Shown here: in pieces, positions 42,727-51,858 of the stretch
Position numbering within the stretch: the first letter of the stretch is position 1
How the letters are laid out: each line of letters begins with the position of its first letter
NCBI GenBank assembly: GCA_020636355.1
Contig: JACJYB010000003.1
Span: forward strand, 248,001-312,000
Direction of reading: 5' to 3'
Source of the DNA: Lewinellaceae bacterium
Lineage (GTDB): Bacteria; Bacteroidota; Bacteroidia; Chitinophagales; Saprospiraceae
DNA: 64,000 nt
Program-made: the position numbers and the translations under genes
Notes under the pieces: generated by a model
What the model was told of the DNA's origin: nothing
Seen by the model: only the letters and a program-made list of their open reading frames with translations
The model's database searches: none

Positions 42727-44442
42727 ATGCAAAATCCCGAGGCAATAGGTGAATTAAATTTCAGGACTTTATTCAGACACCTGTTCAAATTCCGCGTAGG
42801 AGTACTCTATGCTATTTTGCTCTACATCATATGGACGGCCACCGAGCTTTCCATCCCATTCCTGACCCGATTATTGGTTGATGAGGGAATTTTCTTTTCC
42901 GATAAGTCCTTTGTCATTTACATTATTGCAGCTATCATCATCTTCAACATCGGCGGCATGCTGGCCGATTTTTCCAAAACCTGGATCTTGCGAAATATCG
43001 GCGTTCGGATAAACATCGTGATCGTCGAACATTACTACAGCAAATTATTAAAGAATAACTACCTCGGCTTTAAAAACATCAATGAAGGTCAGGTCATTCA
43101 AAATGTCAACGATAATGTCCGGATTGAAATGTTTCTGACTGACGGGATTATCACACTGATTAATTCCATTTTCAGCCTTAGCCTCTTCTCGATGGTTTTA
43201 TTCTTCTTCAATAGTTCCATTGCCCTGGTATTTATCGTTTCCATCTGCATCTTGGTGATTTGGGAAATTCTTTTTCTTGGAGTCAGTGCAAAAATTGATC
43301 ACGAGCGCTATATGATGAATTCGCGCATACAAAGTGAAGTCATCCAGGCCGTGAAAGGAGTCTTTGATATCAAAATGAATAAACTCGAGAAACGTCATTT
43401 GAACTTATGGCATGAATTGCATCAATATACCTCCAATATCCGCCTCTCCATCCTTCGACTGGTTCAGCTTTATAAAGGCGGCAACCTGATTTCATCCGAA
43501 ATCCGTGATGGAATCATTTTCGCGATTGCCTGTTTTAGTATCATTAATGGAAACATGACATTGGGTGCATTGCTGGCGATCCAATACATTTTGGGTCGAA
43601 CCCGACAGCCGATGCATGACACCCTGCAATTTCTCCAGGATCGTGAGTATGCCAAATTAAGCCTGAAACGCCTGCAGGACTTTTATGATACGGTTACGAA
43701 TGACACCCGTTCCATCAGAGCGGAAGAGCGGATTGACGCGGATATCCTGTTGGAAGATGTGACCTACAACTACCCTACCACCAAACATGGAATACAAAAC
43801 ATCAACTTATCCCTAAAGCATGGCCATAAATTAGCCTTTATTGGTGAAAGCGGTAATGGTAAATCTACCCTCCTGAATATTATAAATGGATTGATCCCTC
43901 CGGATGGAGGCAAAATCACCTTTAGCTATAAGAACAACCATTATCATCCTTCCGAATGCTGTATAGGCGCTGTTTCGCAAGATGGCCACATCTTCGACGA
44001 GACTGTCCTGTATAACATTACATTACGTGAAGACTTCGAGTATCCCAATTCCCGGTTAGAAGATCTCCTTCGCATTTGTTGCCTCACCGAAGTCATTAAT
44101 GAGCTTCCTGATCGGCTGAATACAAAACTGGGAAAGAATGGGGTCACCTTAAGCAAGGGGCAATTCCAGCGAATCCTCATTGCCAGAGCGCTCTACAAAG
44201 ACAGTGGCATCCTTATATTCGATGAACCAACCAGCGCACTCGATATTAAAACTTCTAATGAGGTCATTGACAATATACTTACTGCCTACCCAAATAAAAC
44301 CATTATCGTAGCAACGCATAAATTGTTTGTGGCTAACAAAATGGACTATGTCGTACTCTTGAAGAAAGGTCAGATTATAAAAGAATTTGATTTGACCCAG
44401 CCAGGTGAGAACAATGGAGTTACAATTAATGATTTAATGTAA
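42727..44442 (+). CDS. ABC exporter, fused membrane and ATPase domains
   Basis: A 571-aa half-transporter: six transmembrane helices within about 20-310, then the ATPase domain. Walker A GESGNGKST at 373-381, signature LSKGQFQR (LSKGQ in place of LSGGQ), Walker B ILIFDEPTSALD near 495-506, and H-loop ATHK. It resembles Bacteroidota exporters that usually begin with a C39 peptidase domain, but that domain is missing here. The stop shares a base with the start of an HlyD-like gene (TAATG), so the pair forms a type-I-like export unit; a TolC partner would be elsewhere. The substrate is unknown. Confidence 0.88.
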   Translation: MQNPEAIGELNFRTLFRHLFKFRVGVLYAILLYIIWTATELSIPFLTRLLVDEGIFFSDKSFVIYIIAAIIIFNIGGMLADFSKTWILRNIGVRINIVIVEHYYSKLLKNNYLGFKNINEGQVIQNVNDNVRIEMFLTDGIITLINSIFSLSLFSMVLFFFNSSIALVFIVSICILVIWEILFLGVSAKIDHERYMMNSRIQSEVIQAVKGVFDIKMNKLEKRHLNLWHELHQYTSNIRLSILRLVQLYKGGNLISSEIRDGIIFAIACFSIINGNMTLGALLAIQYILGRTRQPMHDTLQFLQDREYAKLSLKRLQDFYDTVTNDTRSIRAEERIDADILLEDVTYNYPTTKHGIQNINLSLKHGHKLAFIGESGNGKSTLLNIINGLIPPDGGKITFSYKNNHYHPSECCIGAVSQDGHIFDETVLYNITLREDFEYPNSRLEDLLRICCLTEVINELPDRLNTKLGKNGVTLSKGQFQRILIARALYKDSGILIFDEPTSALDIKTSNEVIDNILTAYPNKTIIVATHKLFVANKMDYVVLLKKGQIIKEFDLTQPGENNGVTINDLM

Positions 44443-45767
44443 TGCGGTTATTTAAAATCAATAATCCGGTTAATATTGATGTTCTTCCCAGGAGGATCGT
44501 GACACGAAGCTTATTGGTTATTATCACCAATATCGCTTTCCTGTCCTGTTTCATCACTCTGGTTAAATTGAAGAGTTACATTACGATCCGTAGTGAAATA
44601 AAAAGCGACCGGTATGAAAATTTCGTCATTATTGCGAACAAAAGTGGTTTGGTCAATATTCCCAAATTTGGGCTCTCAGCTTCGATTTCGAAGAACGAGT
44701 GTCTGGGAATTTATGAACTCAGCGACCATACATTTCCGAAAGCAGACCAGTATCAGACCCTGACAGATCTCAACTTAGCCAGATGTTTGACCCATACCGA
44801 CTCAACCATCAATAAACTAAAGGCTCTGATTATCAATGACGAATCCATCAATTACTTTGTGACCCGCTTACTTAATAACCTGCTGTATTACCAATCCATG
44901 TACAATGTTAATGCAGCCAGTTATTCCAAACTGGTAGATAGCTACCTGGAAAACCAAACCACCAATCTCGAGATCCAGAATCTAATCCGCACCAAAGATT
45001 CATTGGAATCTGCGCTAAAAAATTTGTTAGCCTCCAGCGATGTCCGTGATGCATCGTTAAAAAATCAAAGCGTAATTTCAACGCAATACCGGGAAGAGCG
45101 ACTGATTGAAAACATTAAAGACAAAGTAAACTCTCTTTCCCGCGAGATTAATGATTATGCCATCACCACAAACAACTATGATGTCAACAAAGACTTCCTG
45201 CTGAGAGAACTGGAGTTTCAAAATAAATTCCGGAACATGGTCAACGACATCGAATTATCCATATTTGAAGTCAAAAATGCGGAACTGGAATGGAAACGAA
45301 AATATTTCATCATCGCTCCCCAAAGTGGATATCTGCATTTAGGAAATTATTCCTCCCTCTCCTATTTCGAACCAGGTGATACCATTGCTATTATCAGTCC
45401 ACCGGCTGACTCAACTTCCGATTTTGAAGTCCACTTCAGGTTCCCATCCAAATACATCAATTACTTGCATCAGGGACAGACTGTTTACTCTGAACTGGAT
45501 GAATTTCCCTATCTCGAGTATGGGTCTCTTACTGCTACCGTCACAGACATATCAAGTATTCCATTTGGCGATGCCTACATCTGCAAAGCTAAACTTAGCA
45601 ACGCATTCGTCACTACCTATGGGGTTTCCATTACACCGCTGGGAAACAATTTGCCGGCTCGATCCAGGGTAATGATTAAGAAAGAAAGTCTGTTTGAGAA
45701 ATTTCAGAAAGGGATGCGATGGAAGGTGACCAATCTAACCAGCAATAACACGACGCAGGAACAATAA
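44442..45767 (+). CDS. HlyD-like membrane-fusion protein
   Basis: A 441-aa adaptor. One transmembrane segment near residues 21-43 follows a short cytoplasmic N-terminus. A beta domain, a long coiled-coil (about 160-285, ISTQYREERLIENIKDKVNSLSREIN) and the second half of a lipoyl/barrel-sandwich domain (IIAPQSGYLHLGNY..SYFEPGDTIAIISP) follow. The layout fits type-I-secretion/peptide-export adaptors that link an inner-membrane ABC exporter to an outer-membrane channel. It shares one base with the exporter gene and is followed by a strong terminator, so the two genes form the end of the unit. Confidence 0.82.
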   Translation: MRLFKINNPVNIDVLPRRIVTRSLLVIITNIAFLSCFITLVKLKSYITIRSEIKSDRYENFVIIANKSGLVNIPKFGLSASISKNECLGIYELSDHTFPKADQYQTLTDLNLARCLTHTDSTINKLKALIINDESINYFVTRLLNNLLYYQSMYNVNAASYSKLVDSYLENQTTNLEIQNLIRTKDSLESALKNLLASSDVRDASLKNQSVISTQYREERLIENIKDKVNSLSREINDYAITTNNYDVNKDFLLRELEFQNKFRNMVNDIELSIFEVKNAELEWKRKYFIIAPQSGYLHLGNYSSLSYFEPGDTIAIISPPADSTSDFEVHFRFPSKYINYLHQGQTVYSELDEFPYLEYGSLTATVTDISSIPFGDAYICKAKLSNAFVTTYGVSITPLGNNLPARSRVMIKKESLFEKFQKGMRWKVTNLTSNNTTQEQ

Positions 45768-45873
45768 CTGCCCAAATCAAACAATTGAAAACGATTTGCA
45801 ATCAAGCTCAGCATTTTTCCCTGATAAATAATTGATTCTCAAAGTAATTTTGCCCTAATTCTGAGAGAAAAAC

Positions 45874-45905
45874 AAAAGGCCATCGGGAGGGACGGCCTTT
45901 TATAA
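45874..45905 (+). terminator. bidirectional rho-independent terminator
   Basis: Eight-base perfect arms AAAAGGCC (45,874-45,881) and GGCCTTTT (45,894-45,901) with a 12-base loop. The A-run on one side and T-run on the other suit both the exporter unit and the convergent dockerin gene ending at 45,944. Confidence 0.85.
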
Positions 45906-45943
45906 GCACAATGAACTTTATAATTAATAAGCACTAAAAGCAG

Positions 45944-48175
45944 TTAACGTTGTATCTGTATCTTTTGGGTAAGCAAACCGGTACTCGTCTGTGCCTGAAG
46001 CACATAAAGCCCCGTAGGCAAGGTGCTCAGGTCTAATTGATGATCCCGACCGGAAACACTCCGGTTCTCCAGGATCTGCTGACCCGTAATGGAATACAGG
46101 ATCAGGCTTTTCAAATCACCCCCTCCATTCAAATGTACGGTCAACTGATCCGATGTAGGATTGGGGAAGGTAACCAGTTTAACATTGTTTTCCTTTTGAT
46201 GCAGGCGAACATAGATGGTCTGATAAGCATCCGGTAACGAGTAGGAATCACCATTTTTATCCGAGACCCGAATGTTTTTCAAATGAAGCAGTAATGGAAT
46301 CTGCTCATCACCTTTAAACCCGGCAATGTCTTCCTTAATCACAAAACCTACTGTGGATACCAGACCATGGCCGGAAATAACCTCCTTATTTGCCCGGCTG
46401 ACTGCAGCATCCACACGACCATGATATGGATCTTTCGCCAATTCAATATGCGGTGCATTACGTATCAACCAGGAATCGGTATCCAGATTGACCTGAACAG
46501 AATTCGAATCCACCAACTGCCCTTCATAGTCCAGGGTGAAGGCAAAGCCATGAATATCCAGCGCAGGATAAGATTCTGTGCCCAACCGGATGTTGATGAC
46601 GGCCAGGTCTCCGGAGTCCAACTGACTCTGTTCCGGCTCAATAAAGACCGGGATATCCGTCATTTCTTTGGAAACAAAAACGACATCAGGAACAAATGAG
46701 TGCGCCTGGCGATAATTGGCATTGATAGCATCCAGGTCCCCCTGGGTTATGTAGCCGTCTCCATCCGTATCCGAATGCTTTAGATTTACTCCGTTGTAAG
46801 TGTACTGCCAATCCGGAGCCACCGAATTGATCCATTGATAACCCTGGTGATCTCTGGCCGGGCCAGTTTCGCCCAGCGTCCATCCCAGCTGTAAAACATC
46901 ACCCATATCCACTCTACCGTTGCCATCTGCATCACCAGGCCAAACCTGGTCCTGGGCCAGATCGCAAATGGCTTCTTCATCTACTACATCGATGATGACA
47001 TCAATGGACTGGCATTTGTTGCCGGTAACACAATAGTCCAGGGTAAAGTGATCCTGTCCAATAAAATTATACTTCGGCTCGTAATAGATAATGTTGGTAC
47101 CAGTGATATCGCCACAGTTTAACGTGGTCTCATCAATCTCTTTAAAAATATCAATCTGACCATTGCCGGGAAACTGTTGAACCTGGAAGGCATACTTATC
47201 CGCGTCAATAGGAATGCGATAATTAACAACCAGGCTATTGTTCTTGGCCAGGGTAAAGTGGTAGGGTTCATCATTGCGTGGCTGATAACCACTGACCTGC
47301 AGGAAAACCGTGGCGTCCTCGCAGTATCCATCCCGACAAATCTGATAATTGAAAGACTGGACTCCTTCAAAATTAGCCGGATAAGTGTATTCTGCCAAGC
47401 CACTTTCGTCCAATAGCAGGAACGATTGGGGCTGATAACCCAGGATGTAAGTTTTTAAATTTTTGTCTCCGGGGTCACCGATCGACAAGGAAGAGTCGTT
47501 TCCGTAAAAGTTGTTGATCAGGTTAAAGCGAACGGGATCGCGGTTGTTCTTGATAAAATGAACAACCCCGTTTTTAGCAATCACATTGTCTTCCGGCTTG
47601 GCATAGACGGAAATGACAAATACTTTGGTCATCAGCGAGGAATACTGCACGATGACCGTATCCTTGCCCACAAAATTATCTACCGGGGTGTATTCCAGGG
47701 CAAACGGTGTGATGAAGGCAGCCGTGCCATGTTTTGGCTGGCCGGAAATGGTGAAATTATCCAGAGGTGTGAACAGGTAGACAGGTGCTCCGGCAATACT
47801 GAATTCCTGTAACGTGTCGTATGGGACCAACTGATCGTAGCTGGCCACATAGATGTGGACATCCCCGGGGGCGCAATTACCTTGATCGTCACAGGCCAGG
47901 TATTTTATAAAAGCCTTGCCGGCATGGTCCGGATCCGGCTTATAAAAAAGCGAGGCTCCTCCGTCCATAATCTGCGCCGAACCGAAATTAGTCAGCAGGA
48001 TCTTCTCAATATGAAGAGGTCCTGAACCGTTATCGTTAGCAAGGGGAAAGATGTATTTAGGGTAATTTTGACCGATGCGAATTAAATCCGACTGTGTCTG
48101 AACCTGAGCGGACAAGGTCCATCCCAGACAGATCAATACGGTCAATAAAAGCATGCGGGGGTAAACTATGCTCAT
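45944..48175 (-). CDS. secreted protein with dockerin-like EF hands and T9SS tail
   Basis: A 743-aa secreted protein with signal peptide (about 1-23, ending LSAQ). Repeated beta domains of about 90 residues (YTPVDNFVGKDTVIVQYS, YTYPANFEGVQSFNYQIC, YEPKYNFIGQDHFTLDYC) resemble cadherin-like tandem modules. A dockerin-like calcium-binding pair follows: DADGNGRVDMGD near residue 416 and DTDGDGYITQGD near 468. A cohesin-like segment is next (about 515-650), and the last ~75 residues form a T9SS sorting domain (FPNPTSDQLTVHL ... GLYVLQAQTSTGLLTQKIQIQR). Probably attached to the cell surface; partner unknown. Confidence 0.82.
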   Translation of the reverse strand: MSIVYPRMLLLTVLICLGWTLSAQVQTQSDLIRIGQNYPKYIFPLANDNGSGPLHIEKILLTNFGSAQIMDGGASLFYKPDPDHAGKAFIKYLACDDQGNCAPGDVHIYVASYDQLVPYDTLQEFSIAGAPVYLFTPLDNFTISGQPKHGTAAFITPFALEYTPVDNFVGKDTVIVQYSSLMTKVFVISVYAKPEDNVIAKNGVVHFIKNNRDPVRFNLINNFYGNDSSLSIGDPGDKNLKTYILGYQPQSFLLLDESGLAEYTYPANFEGVQSFNYQICRDGYCEDATVFLQVSGYQPRNDEPYHFTLAKNNSLVVNYRIPIDADKYAFQVQQFPGNGQIDIFKEIDETTLNCGDITGTNIIYYEPKYNFIGQDHFTLDYCVTGNKCQSIDVIIDVVDEEAICDLAQDQVWPGDADGNGRVDMGDVLQLGWTLGETGPARDHQGYQWINSVAPDWQYTYNGVNLKHSDTDGDGYITQGDLDAINANYRQAHSFVPDVVFVSKEMTDIPVFIEPEQSQLDSGDLAVINIRLGTESYPALDIHGFAFTLDYEGQLVDSNSVQVNLDTDSWLIRNAPHIELAKDPYHGRVDAAVSRANKEVISGHGLVSTVGFVIKEDIAGFKGDEQIPLLLHLKNIRVSDKNGDSYSLPDAYQTIYVRLHQKENNVKLVTFPNPTSDQLTVHLNGGGDLKSLILYSITGQQILENRSVSGRDHQLDLSTLPTGLYVLQAQTSTGLLTQKIQIQR

Positions 48176-48199
48176 TGATTGTTCATTAAGTGCTTAAAA

Positions 48200-48220
48200 C
48201 AAAGATACGAACTATCTTTG
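48200..48220. promoter_or_regulatory. inverted repeat formed by two divergent -7 boxes
   Basis: CAAAGATA and TATCTTTG flank five bases (CGAAC). Each arm is an exact TAnnTTTG, one reading left toward the dockerin gene (start near 48,194), one right (start near 48,226). The two promoters thus lie back to back, and one protein bound to the palindrome would block both. Confidence 0.6.
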
Positions 48221-48283
48221 GAACGAAGTGTTAAATCGTATTATTATGTATACACATATCATTTATTAACAATCTGTTGCACA

Positions 48284-49702
48284 TTGACCGATAGTAAGAT
48301 ATATCAGAGTCTTGTCTGTTTGGATGTCTACCAGGGGAACCGTTTTATCAAGTTCCTGCAATCCCCTTATTTCAACAAAAAGGAATTAATTGCTCAGTTA
48401 GTCATCTATCTTCTGGAGTGTCATCGGGTGGAGCATGAACCGGATAAGTTGATTTTCTGGTCGACCAATCAGACTTCGGATTACGATGACGCTGCTTTCA
48501 GAAGGCTTTGTAATGAGGCTATTGAGCTGCTGGAAGAATTCCTGACGATCGAACAGCTAAGGTCCAATAAATACTTACGCTCCCACCTTTTGTTAGAAGG
48601 TATTGATACCTATCAAGTTACAGCACTCTATAAAGGAACCATCCGAAAGGCACAGCAAATAAAAGAGGACCGCATTAACATGACCAATTTACTGTTTGAC
48701 TTTTTGATCGAGCGTGATATTCGTCAAATTGAACAAGCGGATTCTAAACGATATGAAAAATCAACTCTTGACATACTTTCCAATAAGTTAGATACCTACT
48801 ACATTATTGAGAAACTCCGTATTTACTCCCTGGTTTATTGGCAAAAATCATTTCTTAAGGAGGAATACAAAATTCATTTGATCGACCAGATCCTTGAATT
48901 TCTCAAAAGCGATCCTTTCCCAAACAACTACATCATCAATCTGTATTACCATAATTTATTAATGCTGGTAGAGCCGGAAAAAGAAGAATACTTTCTTGAA
49001 TACAAAAAGCTACTGCTCAATTATGCCGTGGAATTTTTACCGAATGAAGCCTTTCGACTAATCTATAATGCTATTAATTACAGCATTAGGAAACTAAACC
49101 AAGGACAGCGAATATTCCGAAGGGAAATCTGGGAGCTTTATAAATTCGCCCTGGAAAGTAATATTCTTATTGACTCTAAAAATTTTGATCACTGGGACTA
49201 CCGAAACATTGTGACCGCTGCACTCCAGGAAAATGAATATGGATGGGCAAGGGAATTTATAGATAAGTACAAAGAATATCTGGAGCCGGACCAGAGAGAG
49301 AATGCCTTTCATTTCAACCTGGCACTCTTAAACTTTTATAAAAAAAAATACGATGAAGTTGTGGATCTCCTTAACTCCGTGGAATACACCGATTTAACTT
49401 ATAATCTGAATGCTAAAGTATTACTCATTGCCACCTACTATGAATTGGATGAAATAGACGCACTGGAGTCATCCTTAAGCAGTTTCAAGACATATATTTA
49501 TCGCAAGGACATTGTGTCTGAAGATCGGAGAAAACTGTACAATAATTATGTTTCATTCTTGCAGAAAATCATTCAAAACCAAGGTAATCAATCAAAGTTG
49601 ATCAAGTTAAGGCAGGATGTGGAACAAGTAAAAAACATCGCATCCAAACCATGGCTTCTTGAAAAAATCAATGAATTAATCGGTGAAAAAATTCAAGCAT
49701 GA
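48284..49702 (+). CDS. uncharacterised helical protein
   Basis: A 472-aa protein when started at TTG 48,284; the in-frame frame opens at 48,179, but that lies upstream of the promoter start near 48,226 and overlaps the divergent gene's promoter. The sequence is rich in Leu, Glu, Tyr and Lys and predicted mainly helical, with repeated LYxxLL-type helices that may form a TPR-like array; no signal peptide, no catalytic motif. The opening (SKIYQSLVCLDVYQGNRFIKFLQSPYFN) may define a family; I do not recognise the function. Its stop overlaps the DJ-1-like lipoprotein start by 4 bases. Confidence 0.6.
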   Translation: MTDSKIYQSLVCLDVYQGNRFIKFLQSPYFNKKELIAQLVIYLLECHRVEHEPDKLIFWSTNQTSDYDDAAFRRLCNEAIELLEEFLTIEQLRSNKYLRSHLLLEGIDTYQVTALYKGTIRKAQQIKEDRINMTNLLFDFLIERDIRQIEQADSKRYEKSTLDILSNKLDTYYIIEKLRIYSLVYWQKSFLKEEYKIHLIDQILEFLKSDPFPNNYIINLYYHNLLMLVEPEKEEYFLEYKKLLLNYAVEFLPNEAFRLIYNAINYSIRKLNQGQRIFRREIWELYKFALESNILIDSKNFDHWDYRNIVTAALQENEYGWAREFIDKYKEYLEPDQRENAFHFNLALLNFYKKKYDEVVDLLNSVEYTDLTYNLNAKVLLIATYYELDEIDALESSLSSFKTYIYRKDIVSEDRRKLYNNYVSFLQKIIQNQGNQSKLIKLRQDVEQVKNIASKPWLLEKINELIGEKIQA

Positions 49703-50439
49703 GCATAAGACTTCTCACCCTACTGTTTATAACCGGATGGTTGGGCTGTTCCTCTCCTGCCCTGCCCGAATTATCCAGGAAATACACATCCCAACTGCCT
49801 GATGCTTACCGGGTAGCTATCCTGATCATGGATGGGACCTACAATACCGAATTCACCGCACCCTATGACATCTTTCAACATACCCGCTTCCGGGAAGGCA
49901 TCAAGCCTATGGAGGTCTTTACCGTCGCCAAAAGTCACCAATCCATCACTACGTTTGAGGGCATTCACATTGAACCCGACTACAGTTACCTGTCCGACAG
50001 CCTGCCGGCAATTGATGTATTGGTTATCCCCAGTGCAGAGCATCACCTGGATTCGGACCGGGCAGACAGTACCTTAATCCAGTGGGTAAGGCAGGTAAGT
50101 AAGAAAGCCCAGTTTATTACTTCTCACTGTGACGGCGCTTTCATACTGGCTCAGGCCGGTGTCCTCGATGGACATGTTTGTACGACCTTTCCAGGTGATA
50201 TTGGATTGATGCGGGCCGAATTCCCTAAGTTGGACATCAGGGACAGTGTATACTTTGTACACGATGATCGCGTTATAACTTCAGCTGGAGGAGCCCGCTC
50301 TTTTGAAGCTGCACTATACCTGTGTGATTTGTTATACGGTGTAAATGTGGCACGGAGGATCGCTGACGGACTCGTTATTGATTGGAATTTATCACAAATC
50401 CCTCATTTAGTTGTGCTTCCAAATAAAACGACCTTTTGA
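49699..50439 (+). CDS. exported DJ-1/PfpI-like lipoprotein
   Basis: A 246-aa protein with a lipobox (WLGC, Cys17), so predicted to be lipid-anchored. The rest is a DJ-1/PfpI/GATase1-like fold: IAILIMDGTYNTEFTAPYDIF with conserved Glu51, and nucleophile elbow TSHCDGAFILAQAG with Cys144. The SAGGARSFEAALYLCDLLYG segment resembles the N-terminal domain of GATase1-type AraC regulators but there is no DNA-binding domain. An exported member is unusual, as the family is generally cytoplasmic. It is coupled to the helical-protein gene upstream (ATGA overlap). Confidence 0.82.
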   Translation: MSIRLLTLLFITGWLGCSSPALPELSRKYTSQLPDAYRVAILIMDGTYNTEFTAPYDIFQHTRFREGIKPMEVFTVAKSHQSITTFEGIHIEPDYSYLSDSLPAIDVLVIPSAEHHLDSDRADSTLIQWVRQVSKKAQFITSHCDGAFILAQAGVLDGHVCTTFPGDIGLMRAEFPKLDIRDSVYFVHDDRVITSAGGARSFEAALYLCDLLYGVNVARRIADGLVIDWNLSQIPHLVVLPNKTTF

Positions 50440-50506
50440 AATATGCAGCCAGGGTTCTATTTTAGCTAAGCAAATTGCCTATAGTTTGCTGTCTTATGGT
50501 TATATG

Positions 50507-50540
50507 AAGCCGGTCTCTTTTGGAGCCGGCTTTCTTTATT
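50507..50540 (+). terminator. rho-independent terminator after the DJ-1-like gene
   Basis: Arms AAGCCGG (50,507-50,513) and CCGGCTT (50,526-50,532), extended by CTC/GAG inside, followed by TCTTTATTT. The 3' end of the convergent sterol-desaturase gene (50,536) lies within it. Confidence 0.75.
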
Positions 50541-51741
50541 TCCGTCTGAAAGCTGGCCGAAAGCTAAAATACCACCAGGCACTGATCAATAGAAAAAGTG
50601 AAGCTCCGATCCGGATACCAATGGAAAAGGGCAAAAGTATAACCAAGCCGATGGTGCATGCATGACGCATCCATTCCAGATACCATACCCATTTTCGCAG
50701 CTCAAAGATTGCCCCCATATTCGCTATACTTAACAAGATCCAGGCGGTTAGCCAAACCTGGGTCATCCGATCGTAATTCGAAAGGGTGAATAGAAACCAG
50801 GAGGTAAATCCCAGGATGAGAAAATATTGCATAAAAACATAATAGTTCACTCCGGATGGCACTTCAGTATCGTATTTGACTGCGCTTTCTGCTACCACCG
50901 GCTTTGGTCGCTGGTACCCTCCAAGGTGCTCAGGTAGCCACCCTGGTTTTCGAACCAACACTTGTATCCGTTCCCACCAGGTCATAGGCTGCTGTAATAA
51001 ATGCCATAAATCAGCATAATAATCAAAATTGGCCCAGAGCGGGTTCCAGGATGATAACGGCTTGGTTACCCCATAAACAACCTCCTCCTCCTCCGGTTGG
51101 AATGTACCAAACATGCGATCAAACAAGATCAGGGTGCCCCCGTGATTCTTGTCGATGTATTGCGGATTGCGACCATGATGCACGCGATGGTGTGATGGCG
51201 TGTTAAATACGTATTCAAATATGGGATGCAGCTTGTCAATGGTTTTGGTATGGATCCAAAATTGATACAGGGTTTGAAAAGCTCCGATGGTAACAAATGC
51301 CACGGGATTAAATCCCAGGAGGGCTAATGGCAGGTAAAAGATGGTAGAAATAAATGCCTGAAACGTGGATTGCCGCAATGCTACGCTCAGGTTGTATTCT
51401 TCGCTCTGATGATGTACAATATGCGCTCCCCAAAAAAAGGATACTTCGTGGGACATGCGGTGAAACCAATAGTAAAAGAAATCGATCCCTATAAATAACA
51501 AAACATACATCCACCAGGTGTTTGGCAGATTAAATATCCGGTAGTTATTGTACAGAAACACATAACCCACAACCAGTACGGTTTTAAAAAACACCCCGCT
51601 GACCTGTTGAGCTATTCCGCAACTGATGTTGGATACCGCATCGTTAAATCGATACAGATGTGATTGTCTGTACTTGTCAATCAGCAGTTCAATACCAATC
51701 AGCAGAAAAAATATAGGAATGGAAAGAATGATGTAATTCAT
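50536..51741 (-). CDS. sterol desaturase/fatty-acid hydroxylase family membrane enzyme
   Basis: A 401-aa integral membrane protein with hydrophobic segments near residues 3-18, 50-72, 78-95, 135-155 and several more at 305-395. The di-iron His clusters are HRMSHE, HIVHHQSEEYN and HHRVHHGRN, plus FWIHTK between them, in the family order. The family hydroxylates or desaturates lipids such as sterols, carotenoids, sphingolipids and fatty acids; the substrate is not known. It is longer than usual (about 270-300), with an extra C-terminal hydrophobic region. It is divergent from an SDR whose start lies 117 bases away. Confidence 0.85.
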   Translation of the reverse strand: MNYIILSIPIFFLLIGIELLIDKYRQSHLYRFNDAVSNISCGIAQQVSGVFFKTVLVVGYVFLYNNYRIFNLPNTWWMYVLLFIGIDFFYYWFHRMSHEVSFFWGAHIVHHQSEEYNLSVALRQSTFQAFISTIFYLPLALLGFNPVAFVTIGAFQTLYQFWIHTKTIDKLHPIFEYVFNTPSHHRVHHGRNPQYIDKNHGGTLILFDRMFGTFQPEEEEVVYGVTKPLSSWNPLWANFDYYADLWHLLQQPMTWWERIQVLVRKPGWLPEHLGGYQRPKPVVAESAVKYDTEVPSGVNYYVFMQYFLILGFTSWFLFTLSNYDRMTQVWLTAWILLSIANMGAIFELRKWVWYLEWMRHACTIGLVILLPFSIGIRIGASLFLLISAWWYFSFRPAFRRK

Positions 51742-51858
51742 GGAAGTTTAAATTGGACTAAAAAGGCTGCAATAAAGATAAAAAGTCAGACCTTTCTTTA
51801 CCAATTCAATACACTGCGATCCCTGGCATTATCACTATCTTGTCTAAAATTTCAACCA

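Noticed and set aside
48179..48283. In-frame extension of the helical protein to 48,179
   Set aside because: It would start upstream of the predicted transcription start near 48,226; the conserved-looking opening begins at TTG 48,284.
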